From Gammaproteobacteria bacterium (GTDB taxonomy: Bacteria; Pseudomonadota; Gammaproteobacteria; Pseudomonadales; UBA7434), in contig JAJRPK010000379.1 in the NCBI GenBank assembly GCA_024280785.1, positions 1 to 14,403 of the forward strand: a stretch of DNA of 14,403 nt, in the 5' to 3' direction. A program made the translations under genes and the position numbers. Of this stretch, positions 1 to 7,381 are shown in pieces (within the stretch, counting starts at the first letter, position 1; the number at the start of each line of letters is the position of its first letter). The notes beneath the pieces were generated by a model. The model was not told the origin of the DNA, made no database searches, and saw only the letters and a program-made list of their open reading frames with translations.

Positions 1-743
1 TCTGTATCGACAACCACTACCGGTGTATTTCGTTTAATATGACCACGCGTCACTCGACCAATACCAATAACGCCCACATAACTCGAATAATCCATCGAGC
101 TGATTTGCATTTGAAATCCGCCCTCATCATCGACGTCAGGCGCCTTCACATGATCGAGTATCAACTGCAGTAACGGCGTCATATCGTCCGCCATATCATC
201 TTCGGACAAACCGGCAATGCCATTGATCGCCGAGGTGTAAACCACCGGAAAATCTAATTGCTCGTCGGTTGCCCCCAGACGATCGAATAAATCAAAGACT
301 TGATCCATAACCCAATCAGCACGTGCACCAGGGCGATCAATCTTATTGATAACGACGATAGGGCTCAGTCCCCGAGCAAACGCCTTTTGAGTAACAAAGC
401 GAGTTTGCGGCATAGGCCCGTCAACCGCGTCAACTAATAGCAGCACCGAGTCCACCATCGACAGAACCCGCTCTACTTCGCCGCCAAAGTCGGCGTGCCC
501 CGGTGTATCGACGATATTAATATGGTGGTCACGCCAGTTGATCGCCGTGTTTTTGGCCAGGATAGTGATCCCACGCTCTCTTTCTTGATCGTTGGAATCC
601 ATAATTCGCTCGGTACCCTGATCGCGGCGATCAAGCGTACCCGATTGTTCCAGCAGCTTATCTACTAAAGTCGTTTTACCATGGTCGACATGGGCAATAA
701 TAGCAATATTCCGCAACTGATCGGTGCGTAGCGTCTGGGTCAC
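1..743 (-). CDS. typA: TypA/BipA translational GTPase, N-terminal part (cut by window edge)
   Basis: Ribosome-associated GTPase of the EF-G/LepA superfamily, involved in ribosome assembly and stress or cold adaptation. 247 codons are visible of a family of about 600 residues; the C-terminus lies beyond base 1. All G-domain motifs are present: G1 AHVDHGKT (about residues 17-24), G2 GITI (58-61), G3 DTPGH (79-83), G4 NKID (133-136) and G5 SAING further on. The reading frame continues into domain II at the edge. The start is taken as GTG at 743-741 because GGAG lies 7 bases upstream and the family N-terminus (LRNIAIIAHVDHGKTT) follows within ten residues. A TATAAT hexamer at 807-802 is a likely -10 box. 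The family assignment is very secure; the exact start is less so. Confidence 0.95.
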   Translation of the reverse strand, partial: MTQTLRTDQLRNIAIIAHVDHGKTTLVDKLLEQSGTLDRRDQGTERIMDSNDQERERGITILAKNTAINWRDHHINIVDTPGHADFGGEVERVLSMVDSVLLLVDAVDGPMPQTRFVTQKAFARGLSPIVVINKIDRPGARADWVMDQVFDLFDRLGATDEQLDFPVVYTSAINGIAGLSEDDMADDMTPLLQLILDHVKAPDVDDEGGFQMQISSMDYSSYVGVIGIGRVTRGHIKRNTPVVVVDT

Positions 744-801
744 AAGAAGTCTCCAACATAAATCGGGGGGATAAGAAAGGCTTAAAATTGAGCAGCGCGG
801 G

Positions 802-807
802 ATTATA
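802..807 (-). promoter_or_regulatory. Possible -10 box of typA
   Basis: On the minus strand the hexamer TATAAT at 807-802 matches the sigma-70 -10 consensus exactly and lies about 59 bases upstream of the typA GTG. The hexamer 17 bases further upstream is CTTTAT, a poor -35, so the promoter would depend on an activator or on other contacts. Confidence 0.35.
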
Positions 808-869
808 CACAAGCCGCTACGACAATAAAGGAAGAATTCCCTACACAGAGGCATTATTCCCGGTAGTTA

Positions 870-887
870 AGCGGCTAATAAGCCGCT
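870..887. repeat. 7-bp hairpin in the typA/symporter gap
   Basis: Perfect inverted repeat AGCGGCT-AATA-AGCCGCT. It is followed on the plus strand by AAAATTTT rather than a T-run. It could form a stem in either transcript leader, or be a protein site. Role unknown. Confidence 0.5.
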
Positions 888-1041
888 AAAATTTTGCAAA
901 TTTTGTTTAAGTCTATTATTTAGTACAAACTTAGCCTGAATAAGACCTAACTATTAGTTAGTAACCCTACTAGATCCCGCTATCCGCGATTGCCCAAACC
1001 GAAATTGCGGCTCGCCTGGATAAAACATAGAAGACTTAATA

Positions 1042-2367
1042 ATGTCAGAGACCAACACCCTGCAAACCCCCACTTGGACTAGCCGCTGGACTTTTATCAT
1101 GGCCACTACCGGGGCAGCCGTAGGCTTGGGCAATATCTGGAAGTTTCCCTATATCGCCGGTGAAAATGGCGGCGGCGCCTTTGTATTAATGTACTTGGGC
1201 TGTATTTTGTTGCTTGGCGTTCCCATCATGATTGCCGAAACGATGCTAGGCCGCAAAGGCCGAGAGAACCCTGTTCACGCGATGCTAAAACACGCCCGCA
1301 GCGTTGACGCTAGCAAGGCATGGTCATTTATCGGCATTATGGGTGTAGCTGCCGGTATCATGATCTTAATGTATTACAGCGTGGTCGCGGGCTGGGCTCT
1401 GGAATATGTGTTTCAGAGCGCAACGTCCAGCTATATCGGCAAGCCATCGGCAGATATAGCAGAGGGATTCAGCACACTGTCTGCGGATACCGGACGGCAG
1501 CTGATGTGGCACTCGATATTTATGGCGGGCACAGCACTAATCGTCGCATTAGGCGTCACCAAGGGCATTGGCAAAGCGGTCAATATCCTGATGCCAATGT
1601 TATTTCTTTTATTACTCATGCTGCTCGGCTACGCCTATGAAAATGGCGAGTTCAGCCAAGCACTAAGTTTTATGTTTACCGCAGACTTTAGCAAGCTAAC
1701 AGGGGATGTTGTTCTTATCGCAATGGGTCATGCATTCTTCACACTAAGCCTGGGTATGGGCACAGTGATGGTGTACGGCTCGTACATGCCACAAAATGCC
1801 TCTATTCCCAGTGCAATAATTACCGTCGCCTTTCTCGACACTTTAATTGCCCTGGTGGCCGGCATGACTATTTTTCCACTGGTCTTTGCTAGCGGGCTAG
1901 AGCCCGCCTCTGGCCCAGGCTTATTGTTTAAGACCCTGCCCATTGCCTTTTCAACCATGTGGAACGGTGCATTTTTTGGTGCCGGGTTCTTTTTGCTGGT
2001 CGCTATTGCCGCGCTTAGCTCGTCTATCTCACTGATCGAACCCGGCATCGCCTGGCTGGAAAAACTAGGCGTTAACCGAATTGCTGCCGCTCTAGGTCTA
2101 GCTTTATTTTGCTGGCTAGGGGGAGTCGCGAGTATCTACACAACAGAAGTTTTTGATAAGTTAGACTACATCACCGCCAATATCATGCTGCCGCTGGGCG
2201 GACTGTTAATCGCCGTCTTCGTCGGCTGGAAGCTAGGGTTCACTCGCTCTCGCAAAGAGATTAGCGAAATTAGCGGTGGTTTATTCAACCTCTGGTTTGT
2301 GGTTATTCGTTTTATCGCGCCGCTAGGCGTGTTGATAATATTTGCCAAAAGCTTGGGGTTGATTTAA
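1042..2367 (+). CDS. Sodium-dependent transporter, neurotransmitter:sodium symporter (NSS/SLC6) family
   Basis: Inner-membrane Na+-coupled symporter, probably for an amino acid or related amine; the substrate cannot be read from the sequence. The 441 residues fit the shorter bacterial NSS proteins with 11 membrane segments (MhsT/Tyt1 type) rather than 12-segment LeuT. The family signature in TM1, GAAVGLGNIWKFPY, is at residues 24-37. It supplies backbone contacts to sodium and substrate in known structures, and is followed by ENGGGAF (41-47) and PIMIAETMLGR (61-71). Further long hydrophobic segments continue to the C-terminus (APLGVLIIFAKSLGLI). The start ATG has only a weak upstream purine stretch (AGAAGAC). 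The gene stands alone and converges on the MAPEG gene with a 19-base gap. Confidence 0.93.
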   Translation: MSETNTLQTPTWTSRWTFIMATTGAAVGLGNIWKFPYIAGENGGGAFVLMYLGCILLLGVPIMIAETMLGRKGRENPVHAMLKHARSVDASKAWSFIGIMGVAAGIMILMYYSVVAGWALEYVFQSATSSYIGKPSADIAEGFSTLSADTGRQLMWHSIFMAGTALIVALGVTKGIGKAVNILMPMLFLLLLMLLGYAYENGEFSQALSFMFTADFSKLTGDVVLIAMGHAFFTLSLGMGTVMVYGSYMPQNASIPSAIITVAFLDTLIALVAGMTIFPLVFASGLEPASGPGLLFKTLPIAFSTMWNGAFFGAGFFLLVAIAALSSSISLIEPGIAWLEKLGVNRIAAALGLALFCWLGGVASIYTTEVFDKLDYITANIMLPLGGLLIAVFVGWKLGFTRSRKEISEISGGLFNLWFVVIRFIAPLGVLIIFAKSLGLI

Positions 2368-2386
2368 CTCGCTAAACTATAAAACG

Positions 2387-2779
2387 CTAAGTGAAGAGCG
2401 AAGAGCCGATTAGCCACAGGCAGCTTCCCATAGCCACAACAAAGCTAATACTACGCAATGTGGCTAAGTTGGCCACATAACAAATAGGATGTAACACTCT
2501 ACCGACAATAAATATAATGGAAGCGGTTGTCACAACAGAGGCATCAACTCCCGACACATTAGCAATAAACAAGGCCGACGCAAACACTAGAAGCGCCTCC
2601 CAAGCGTTGGCTTGCGCCGCAACAATTCGAGCACCAGCCCCCTCTAATGCCGCTGCTTGCTGGCGAGGGTTTTGATTATTTACCACACCGAATTGCTTGA
2701 TTCGAAAATAGGCCGAACTCCCGGCAATAAGGTAAGGCAGTAATACGGCGATAAATAAACAATACAAACCCGTGGTCAT
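2387..2779 (-). CDS. MAPEG family membrane protein
   Basis: Small integral membrane protein of the MAPEG family (membrane-associated proteins in eicosanoid and glutathione metabolism), which includes microsomal glutathione transferases. Length is 130 residues, usual for bacterial members, with about four hydrophobic segments. The conserved A-x-x-N-x-WE-x-L-x-x-F pattern is present as AQANAWEALLVF around residues 54-65, followed by HPICYVANLATLRS. Start ATG at 2779 is supported by GGGAG 8 bases upstream. No enzymatic role can be assigned to bacterial members with confidence. It is probably transcribed on its own; the AT-rich palindrome at 2874-2904 lies about 95 bases upstream of its start. 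Confidence 0.88.
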   Translation of the reverse strand: MTTGLYCLFIAVLLPYLIAGSSAYFRIKQFGVVNNQNPRQQAAALEGAGARIVAAQANAWEALLVFASALFIANVSGVDASVVTTASIIFIVGRVLHPICYVANLATLRSISFVVAMGSCLWLIGSSLFT

Positions 2780-2873
2780 ACGATGTCTCCCGTTAAAATC
2801 AGTTAAAATTTAAGTGCAGTAAAAAGATAGGTAGTTTTTATTCAAGCGACTCATCTCTTCCTTGCGCTTGCGT

Positions 2874-2904
2874 TTATTTAAAATAGCTGCTCTATTTTAA
2901 ATAA
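2874..2904. promoter_or_regulatory. Perfect 13-bp AT-rich inverted repeat between SDR and MAPEG genes
   Basis: Arms TTATTTAAAATAG (2874-2886) and CTATTTTAAATAA (2892-2904) are exact reverse complements around a 5-base spacer CTGCT. It lies downstream of the SDR stop and upstream of the MAPEG start, both minus strand. No T-run follows on that strand and the stem has only two GC pairs, so a terminator is unlikely. A dimeric repressor operator for the MAPEG gene is the more natural reading, but no cognate regulator is adjacent. Confidence 0.5.
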
Positions 2905-2977
2905 CACTACGCTTATAAAACAATATTACTACGTCTCTTTTAGATGGAACCGTCGTAACATATCAGCTCACAAACTG

Positions 2978-3748
2978 CTAGGGAGCAACACCCCCATCAA
3001 TCGTCATACAGCTACCGGTGGTATAGCTCGACGCAGCCGAAGAAAAGTAGATAACGGCACCCACCACTTCTTCTGGCCTGCCCACACGCTTTTGTGCAAT
3101 AGGTTTGATGACCTCGGGTAGTATATCCTCATTGCGGACAAATCCTGCCGCTGCATCAGTATCAAAGGTTCCGCAAACGATACAATTAACCCGAACATTG
3201 ATCGCTGCGTATTCCTGAGCACTGGCTGCAGTCAATGCGTTAAGGCCGGCCTTGGCGCCACTGTAAACAGTCGTTAAGGGACTTGGCTTAAACGACGCTA
3301 GAGAACTAATATTAATAATCGAACCGCCCCCCGTCGCCGCCATTTGTGTCGCAGCTAGCGCCGTTAAACGAGTGGGGCCTTTAAGATTCACATCAATAAT
3401 TTTATCAAACAATGCCTCACTGGTCTCCAATAAAGAAGGAGCCACAGGCGACATTCCGGCGTTGTTCACTAATACATCCAAGCGACCAAACTGCTCAATA
3501 ACGCTGTCGACAACTAACGCTAAACTATCCCATTGGCCCACATGACAAGCGATAGCCATAGCATCCCCCCCCAATACCTTCACTTCTGCTGCAACCTTTT
3601 CGCACTCTGCTATTTTTCGACTAGCGATAGCGACACAAGCGCCTCGGCGACCGAACTCTAGCGCCATAGCTTTACCCAAACCCCGGCTCCCGCCAGTGAT
3701 AAGCACTACCTTGCCTGCAACATCAAACATATCACTCAAACTATTCAT
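2978..3748 (-). CDS. Short-chain dehydrogenase/reductase (SDR), classical type
   Basis: NAD(P)-dependent oxidoreductase of 256 residues. It has the Rossmann motif TGGSRGLG (18-25), NNAG (95-98), and the catalytic set N121, S149, Y162 and K166 (YSGAK). The C-terminal DGG is typical of the family. The usual Pro-Gly after the catalytic region is Cys-Gly here (192-193). Start chosen at ATG 3748, with GAGG 11 bases upstream. An in-frame TTG at 3781 would abut the upstream stop and add 11 unlikely residues. It is the last gene of the dehydrogenase-kinase-SDR operon, 33 bases after the phosphotransferase. A 3-hydroxyacyl-CoA dehydrogenase or 4-oxoacyl-CoA reductase role (LvaD-like) fits the context but is inference. 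Confidence 0.9.
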   Translation of the reverse strand: MNSLSDMFDVAGKVVLITGGSRGLGKAMALEFGRRGACVAIASRKIAECEKVAAEVKVLGGDAMAIACHVGQWDSLALVVDSVIEQFGRLDVLVNNAGMSPVAPSLLETSEALFDKIIDVNLKGPTRLTALAATQMAATGGGSIINISSLASFKPSPLTTVYSGAKAGLNALTAASAQEYAAINVRVNCIVCGTFDTDAAAGFVRNEDILPEVIKPIAQKRVGRPEEVVGAVIYFSSAASSYTTGSCMTIDGGVAP

Positions 3749-3781
3749 AAAATACACGCCCTCTTGTTCTGCCGCTAACAA

Positions 3782-4804
3782 TTAAACAGCAAACCGTTTT
3801 GCTCGTTTCATTAGTTCATCGACGACAAAACCGAAAAACTCATGGCCTGGATTTTTAGATTCACCCGCTAAATACTTGCTATAAGAGGCCTCTAACACAA
3901 TGCCCAACTTCCACGCAGCAAATGCCTGATACCATTGAAAACTCGTCATATCCCTGCCTGTTTTATCGGCGTAGCGTTGAATCAATTGTTCGGGAGTTTG
4001 ACAATAATCAGCGTTCATTCCACCCTCTGAGTCAGGCGAAGCTATAGCAATTAGATTATCTTTTTCAGGCCAAAAAATTATCGCCCACGCTAAATCAACT
4101 AACGGATCTCCCACTGTTGTCATTTCAAAATCAACAATCGTCAGCACTCTGGGAGGCAAGTCTTTGCTGTACATAGTATTGTCAATTTTGTAGTCGCCGT
4201 GCATTACCGTCAAATCACCTTTGGCCGGTAAATTGTCTGACAGCCATCGAGCGACACTGTCCACGCCGTCTAACTCTCTGCTACGGTATCCTTCGAGCTG
4301 GTTCATCCATCGGTCGACCTGACGACGCAAAAAATTATCCGGTTTTGCCAAATCTACCATCGCACTATTGCGCCAATCAAAAGCATGTAATTCTACTAAA
4401 GCATCGATTAAGCTCTCGCCAATAGCTGGCTGAGTTTCCGGGCTATTAATATACTGAGGTGGCAGCTTACGGCGAATCACTTCCCCGTCGACATACTTCA
4501 TTATATAAAACGGCGAGCCAACGAGCGAGAGGTCAGCAGAAACCGCTAGCAATTCAGGGACTTTAGCACTCCCGCCTTGTAATGCACTAATAATTTTATA
4601 TTCGCGAACCACATCGTGCGCCGTGCTAGAGACAGCTGAAATCGGTGCGCGACGAATTACCCACCGCTGATCGCTGCGCAGCAGCTCAAACATTTCGCAA
4701 GAGCCTCCGCCACGCATCCGCGACACATTAATAGCGGCCTCGACTCCTGTCTCCTCATCTAACCATGCCTTTAAATGAGGCAAGTCAATTGCGTCATCAC
4801 TCAT
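3782..4804 (-). CDS. APH-family phosphotransferase, ACAD10/11 kinase-domain type (LvaA-like)
   Basis: Kinase-like protein of 340 residues with the aminoglycoside phosphotransferase fold. Visible elements are the glycine-rich loop RGGGS (31-35), WVIRRAP (48-54) as the beta-3 strand, a likely alpha-C Glu (REYKII, E68), the catalytic loop HGDYKIDN (202-209, D204 and N209), and the metal-binding DFE (225-227) followed by GDPLVDLAW. Family knowledge: proteins of this type next to, or fused to, acyl-CoA dehydrogenases phosphorylate the 4-hydroxyl of 4-hydroxyacyl-CoA (LvaA in Pseudomonas putida, N-terminal domain of ACAD11). Antibiotic resistance is not implied. Middle gene of the operon. The start ATG has GAGA upstream. 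The family is certain; the substrate is inferred. Confidence 0.88.
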   Translation of the reverse strand: MSDDAIDLPHLKAWLDEETGVEAAINVSRMRGGGSCEMFELLRSDQRWVIRRAPISAVSSTAHDVVREYKIISALQGGSAKVPELLAVSADLSLVGSPFYIMKYVDGEVIRRKLPPQYINSPETQPAIGESLIDALVELHAFDWRNSAMVDLAKPDNFLRRQVDRWMNQLEGYRSRELDGVDSVARWLSDNLPAKGDLTVMHGDYKIDNTMYSKDLPPRVLTIVDFEMTTVGDPLVDLAWAIIFWPEKDNLIAIASPDSEGGMNADYCQTPEQLIQRYADKTGRDMTSFQWYQAFAAWKLGIVLEASYSKYLAGESKNPGHEFFGFVVDELMKRAKRFAV

Positions 4805-4868
4805 AATCTATCTCAATCTATTTTAGCCAGAGCGTTACTCCACCCGGTTATTGTTCAACCTAATCGCT

Positions 4869-6158
4869 TTAACCCGCCACTTCTAACAAATGAGAAAAAC
4901 GTTCGAGTGACGATTCGCGCCGCGTTGGGATGTGTTCGCTAGGCCAGCCTTCCACCCCGACATAAGCTTTCAAACACTGTTTGGCGATGGTAACCTTGTG
5001 CACCTCATTCGCCCCATCCACTAACGGCGCCATTCTTGCCGACCGATACATCATCTCTAACGGCATGTCACAGCTGTAGCCCAGCGAACCGTGCACCTGT
5101 AGTGCACGATCCACCACATTGTAGAGCACCCTCGCATTATAAACTTTGGCCATCGCAATTTCTGTTCGTGCCGCTTGATTCCCAAGCTGATCCATTGTCC
5201 ACGCTGCTTTTAACGTCAACAATTTTGCCGTGTCTAAATCCATCCGCGACTCGGCTATGTACTCTTGTATCATCTGGTGCTTGGCATAGGGCTTACCAAA
5301 TGAATGACGTGACTGAGCTCGCTCGCACAACATGTCAAAAGCTCTCTCGGCCTCGGCCACCCATCGGGTGGCGTGGTGTATACGACCCGGCCCCAAACGC
5401 ACTTGCGATAAGGCAAAACCACCGCCTACTTCACCAATAAGATTATTTTTAGACACTCGTACATTATCGAGAATAATCTCGGCATGATTGCCGACAGCAC
5501 CGTACTCGGTGTACGGGTGGTGCATTGTGGGTATTTCTCTTAAAATATCCATTCCCGGTGTGTCTTTCTCAACGATAATCATCGAGCAGCGCCGATGAGC
5601 CGGAGCTGTGGCATCAGTCACCACCATAAATATAATAAAGTCAGAACGCGATGCATTAGTGATCATCCACTTACGGCCATTAATCACCCATTCGTCGCCG
5701 TCGAGTGTTGCCGTGGTTTGAATTTGAGTGGGGTCAGTTCCCGCCACCCAGGGCTCAGTAATCGCAAAAGAACTGCGAATGTCTCCGCGCAAATTAGGCC
5801 ATAACCATTTTTCTTTTTGCTCTTCAGTCCCGCCCTCGGCCAGCAATTCAGAATTACCCGAATCAGGAGCCATATTGCCAAAAACTTCTTGAGCAAAAAC
5901 ACAACGGCCGGTAATTAAATTCATCAAGGCCAGATTTAACTGACCCATACCTTGGCCACCCAATTCCTTCTCTAAATGGCAGGCCCACAAGCCGCGATCC
6001 TTAACCTGTTGCTTTAGTGGTTTTAACGCCTCAGCCCAAGCCTGCTCACTGAAATCTTTTTGAATAACTTCAAGCGGAATCAGTTCTTGATCGACAAATT
6101 GTTTAACCCAATCTAATTTTTTTTGAAATTCAGGGTCAGTAGAAAAATCCCAGCTCAT
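4869..6158 (-). CDS. Acyl-CoA dehydrogenase, ACAD10/11 type (LvaC-like)
   Basis: FAD-dependent acyl-CoA dehydrogenase of 429 residues. Seen in order: an N-terminal helical domain; the beta-domain FAD/substrate motif FAITEPWVAGTDPTQ (131-145); GRKWMITNA (161-169); the C-terminal helical FAD-binding segment RHSFGKPYAKHQ (284-295); and QVHGSLGY (354-361). At the place of the catalytic Glu of medium-chain enzymes (YEG motif) it has VDGANEVHK, so the base would be Asp381, as I recall for ACAD10/11-type enzymes. Start taken at ATG 6158 because AGGGGAAG lies just upstream and the family sequence begins there; an in-frame ATG at 6260 would add 34 low-complexity residues. First gene of the operon; the kinase follows after 64 bases. 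Proposed role: converting 4-phosphoacyl-CoA to an enoyl-CoA with the kinase. Confidence 0.9.
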   Translation of the reverse strand: MSWDFSTDPEFQKKLDWVKQFVDQELIPLEVIQKDFSEQAWAEALKPLKQQVKDRGLWACHLEKELGGQGMGQLNLALMNLITGRCVFAQEVFGNMAPDSGNSELLAEGGTEEQKEKWLWPNLRGDIRSSFAITEPWVAGTDPTQIQTTATLDGDEWVINGRKWMITNASRSDFIIFMVVTDATAPAHRRCSMIIVEKDTPGMDILREIPTMHHPYTEYGAVGNHAEIILDNVRVSKNNLIGEVGGGFALSQVRLGPGRIHHATRWVAEAERAFDMLCERAQSRHSFGKPYAKHQMIQEYIAESRMDLDTAKLLTLKAAWTMDQLGNQAARTEIAMAKVYNARVLYNVVDRALQVHGSLGYSCDMPLEMMYRSARMAPLVDGANEVHKVTIAKQCLKAYVGVEGWPSEHIPTRRESSLERFSHLLEVAG

Positions 6159-6469
6159 ATTCGCTTCCCCTAAGATGTTTTTAATATTGGCTGTCAAATA
6201 GTCTTTCATAGTAATAAAAAAGAAATCGAATTTGAAGATTTTATTGTCACAACCAAACAACGAACACAGAGCTCAAAACCACAGAAATAACAAGCGTGAA
6301 GTTCAGGGTTTAGCTGAGATATTCGATAACGCCATTCACTATACGGAAGATAAGGTCAATGATACGGGCGATAGCTTTAGTGGATTTTTTGAACGTAATG
6401 CCCAATTATGTTACAGCTAGCCAAAGCAGGCTTTTAAATAATATTTGGCTCTACGCTTAGCCACCCTTT
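6159..6469. other. Gap between the acyl-CoA dehydrogenase operon and the cassette genes
   Basis: About 310 bases without a convincing gene. It should carry the promoter of the three-gene operon (minus strand), but no strong -35/-10 pair stands out. A 62-codon plus-strand frame (6232-6420) is open here but has no ribosome binding site and no recognisable product. An inverted repeat AGCCAAA / TTTGGCT with an 18-base loop lies at 6419-6450, just beyond the GFA gene stop. It may terminate or stabilise that transcript, but it lacks a T-run and does not have attC boxes. Confidence 0.4.
6419..6450. repeat. Inverted repeat AGCCAAA/TTTGGCT downstream of the GFA gene
   Basis: Seven-base perfect arms around an 18-base AT-rich spacer, about 20 bases past the GFA stop. 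The position suggests a 3'-end structure of the last cassette. It lacks the GTTRRRY core expected of an attC, so the terminal cassette may have lost its recombination site. Confidence 0.3.
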
Positions 6470-6874
6470 CTATGCATCTGGATCGTAGTCACCTTCGAAT
6501 TGTAGGACATCATCTTTAATGACATCCCATTTGGCCTTCGAAGACACCTGCGTGTGTGCCAAAATTGAAAGTTCTGGATCATCGTCCAACAAACCGGCTG
6601 GAACCCACATAGATATGCTTTCATTATTCGTGTGTGGCAATGGGGAGCCGCACTCCGAACAGAATGTGGATTGCCAGCCACCTGGCATCTTGTAACTCTT
6701 AATATAGATTTCGCCCTGCAACCAAGAAAAATTCTCAGCTGGCGCAATAAGTACTACGTTAGAACCAGTCCCTGAAACCTTTCTGCACTTGGAACAGTGA
6801 CAGGAACCAAGACCCATGACGTCTCCGGAATATTCGAACTGTACTTTTTGGCACAGGCAACTACCGTGCTTCAT
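6470..6874 (-). CDS. GFA family (glutathione-dependent formaldehyde-activating-like) zinc protein
   Basis: Small protein of 134 residues with the full GFA/CENP-V zinc ligand pattern: CLC (C6, C8), CHCSKC (C25, C27, C30) and CSECG (C72, C75). The family is named for the Paracoccus Gfa enzyme that accelerates S-hydroxymethylglutathione formation, but most members, especially short cassette-borne ones, have no proven activity. Probably cytoplasmic. Start ATG 6874 has a strong AAGGAG 6-7 bases upstream. It follows a degenerate attC-like palindrome and is the last gene of the putative cassette cluster. Family assignment is firm, function open. Confidence 0.88.
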   Translation of the reverse strand: MKHGSCLCQKVQFEYSGDVMGLGSCHCSKCRKVSGTGSNVVLIAPAENFSWLQGEIYIKSYKMPGGWQSTFCSECGSPLPHTNNESISMWVPAGLLDDDPELSILAHTQVSSKAKWDVIKDDVLQFEGDYDPDA

Positions 6875-6899
6875 GTTCCTCTCCTTTAATTTATTGACC

Positions 6900-6960
6900 C
6901 CATAACAACTACAGCAAGCGCTTTTGAGTCGTTTTGCCGGTGATTGCTATATTCATTTAA
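6900..6960 (-). other. Degenerate attC-like palindrome between GNAT and GFA genes
   Basis: On the minus strand, TAAATGAATATAGCAA pairs with TTGCTGTAGTTGTTA, allowing several G-T wobbles and one mismatch. The right end carries GTTATGG, followed after about 25 bases by the GFA start. The GNAT stop (6955-6953) lies inside the left arm. The left box lacks the AAC of the RYYYAAC consensus and the inner stem is poor, so this is a weak call supported mainly by position. Confidence 0.33.
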
Positions 6961-7363
6961 TACGCATATACATGCCCGAAGATTTAGGCATTTCTGAAAA
7001 CTTAAAACCATATTTTTTATAAAACATTGGAGTTCCATGGTCAGCCATTAGACTAACGTATGCTGTGCTTGGTGCATTAGCTTTAAGGTAGCTAACCAGC
7101 GCCTCCATAATCATAGCGCCAACTCCCTTTTTCTGATGATTTGGCAGCACCGCCATATCGGTAATTTCAAAGAAGCAGCCGCCATCTCCAATTATACGAC
7201 CTATACCTACTGGGCGGTCTCGGTGATGTACCACCACACTGTATATACTATTCGGCAGACCAATAGCCGCAGCCTCTGCTGATTTTCGAGACAAACCGGC
7301 CTCAAGTCGAATACTGATATAGTCGTTGATACTGGGTATTTCTTCCTTAAGCTCGTAGCTCAT
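6953..7363 (-). CDS. GNAT family N-acetyltransferase
   Basis: Acetyl-CoA-dependent transferase of 136 residues. The acetyl-CoA pyrophosphate loop is seen as QKKGVGAMIMEAL (Q-x-x-G-x-G/A pattern) after AVLPNH, followed by a C-terminal part with FYKKYGFKF typical of the fold. The substrate cannot be predicted. Start set at ATG 7363 because AGGA lies 6 bases upstream. A longer frame from 7423 would run back through the attC-like palindrome and is unlikely. It sits between two attC-like sites, as expected for a single-gene integron cassette. Confidence 0.85.
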   Translation of the reverse strand: MSYELKEEIPSINDYISIRLEAGLSRKSAEAAAIGLPNSIYSVVVHHRDRPVGIGRIIGDGGCFFEITDMAVLPNHQKKGVGAMIMEALVSYLKANAPSTAYVSLMADHGTPMFYKKYGFKFSEMPKSSGMYMRIK

Positions 7364-7381
7364 CCATAATCCTCGTGGAAC

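Larger units (their letters stand above)
744..1041. other. Divergent intergenic region between typA and the symporter
   Basis: About 300 bases without a gene. It must hold the typA promoter on the minus strand and the symporter promoter on the plus strand. Two clean inverted repeats are visible: a 7-bp stem AGCGGCT / AGCCGCT with an AATA loop at 870-887, followed by AAAATTTT, and CTAACT-ATT-AGTTAG at 947-961. Neither has a proper U-tract on either strand, so they are more likely regulatory or structural than terminators. No convincing -35/-10 pair was found for the symporter. Confidence 0.5.

Noticed and set aside
3749..3781. TTG start extending the SDR by 11 residues
   Set aside because: It abuts the preceding stop, is a rare start codon and adds residues not typical of the family; ATG 3748 has a purine-rich site upstream.
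3782..4804. Aminoglycoside resistance from the APH fold
   Set aside because: The protein belongs to the ACAD10/11-associated kinases and sits in a lipid catabolism operon; the fold alone does not imply antibiotic modification.
6159..6260. ATG 6260 start extending the acyl-CoA dehydrogenase by 34 residues
   Set aside because: The extension is AT-rich low-complexity sequence, while ATG 6158 has AGGGGAAG directly upstream and fits the family N-terminus.
6232..6420. 62-codon plus-strand frame in front of the acyl-CoA dehydrogenase operon
   Set aside because: No ribosome binding site, no recognisable product, and it overlaps the probable promoter and leader of the minus-strand operon.
6413..6470. 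Possible attC after the GFA gene
   Set aside because: It has an inverted repeat but no GTTRRRY/RYYYAAC boxes and no paired L-arms.
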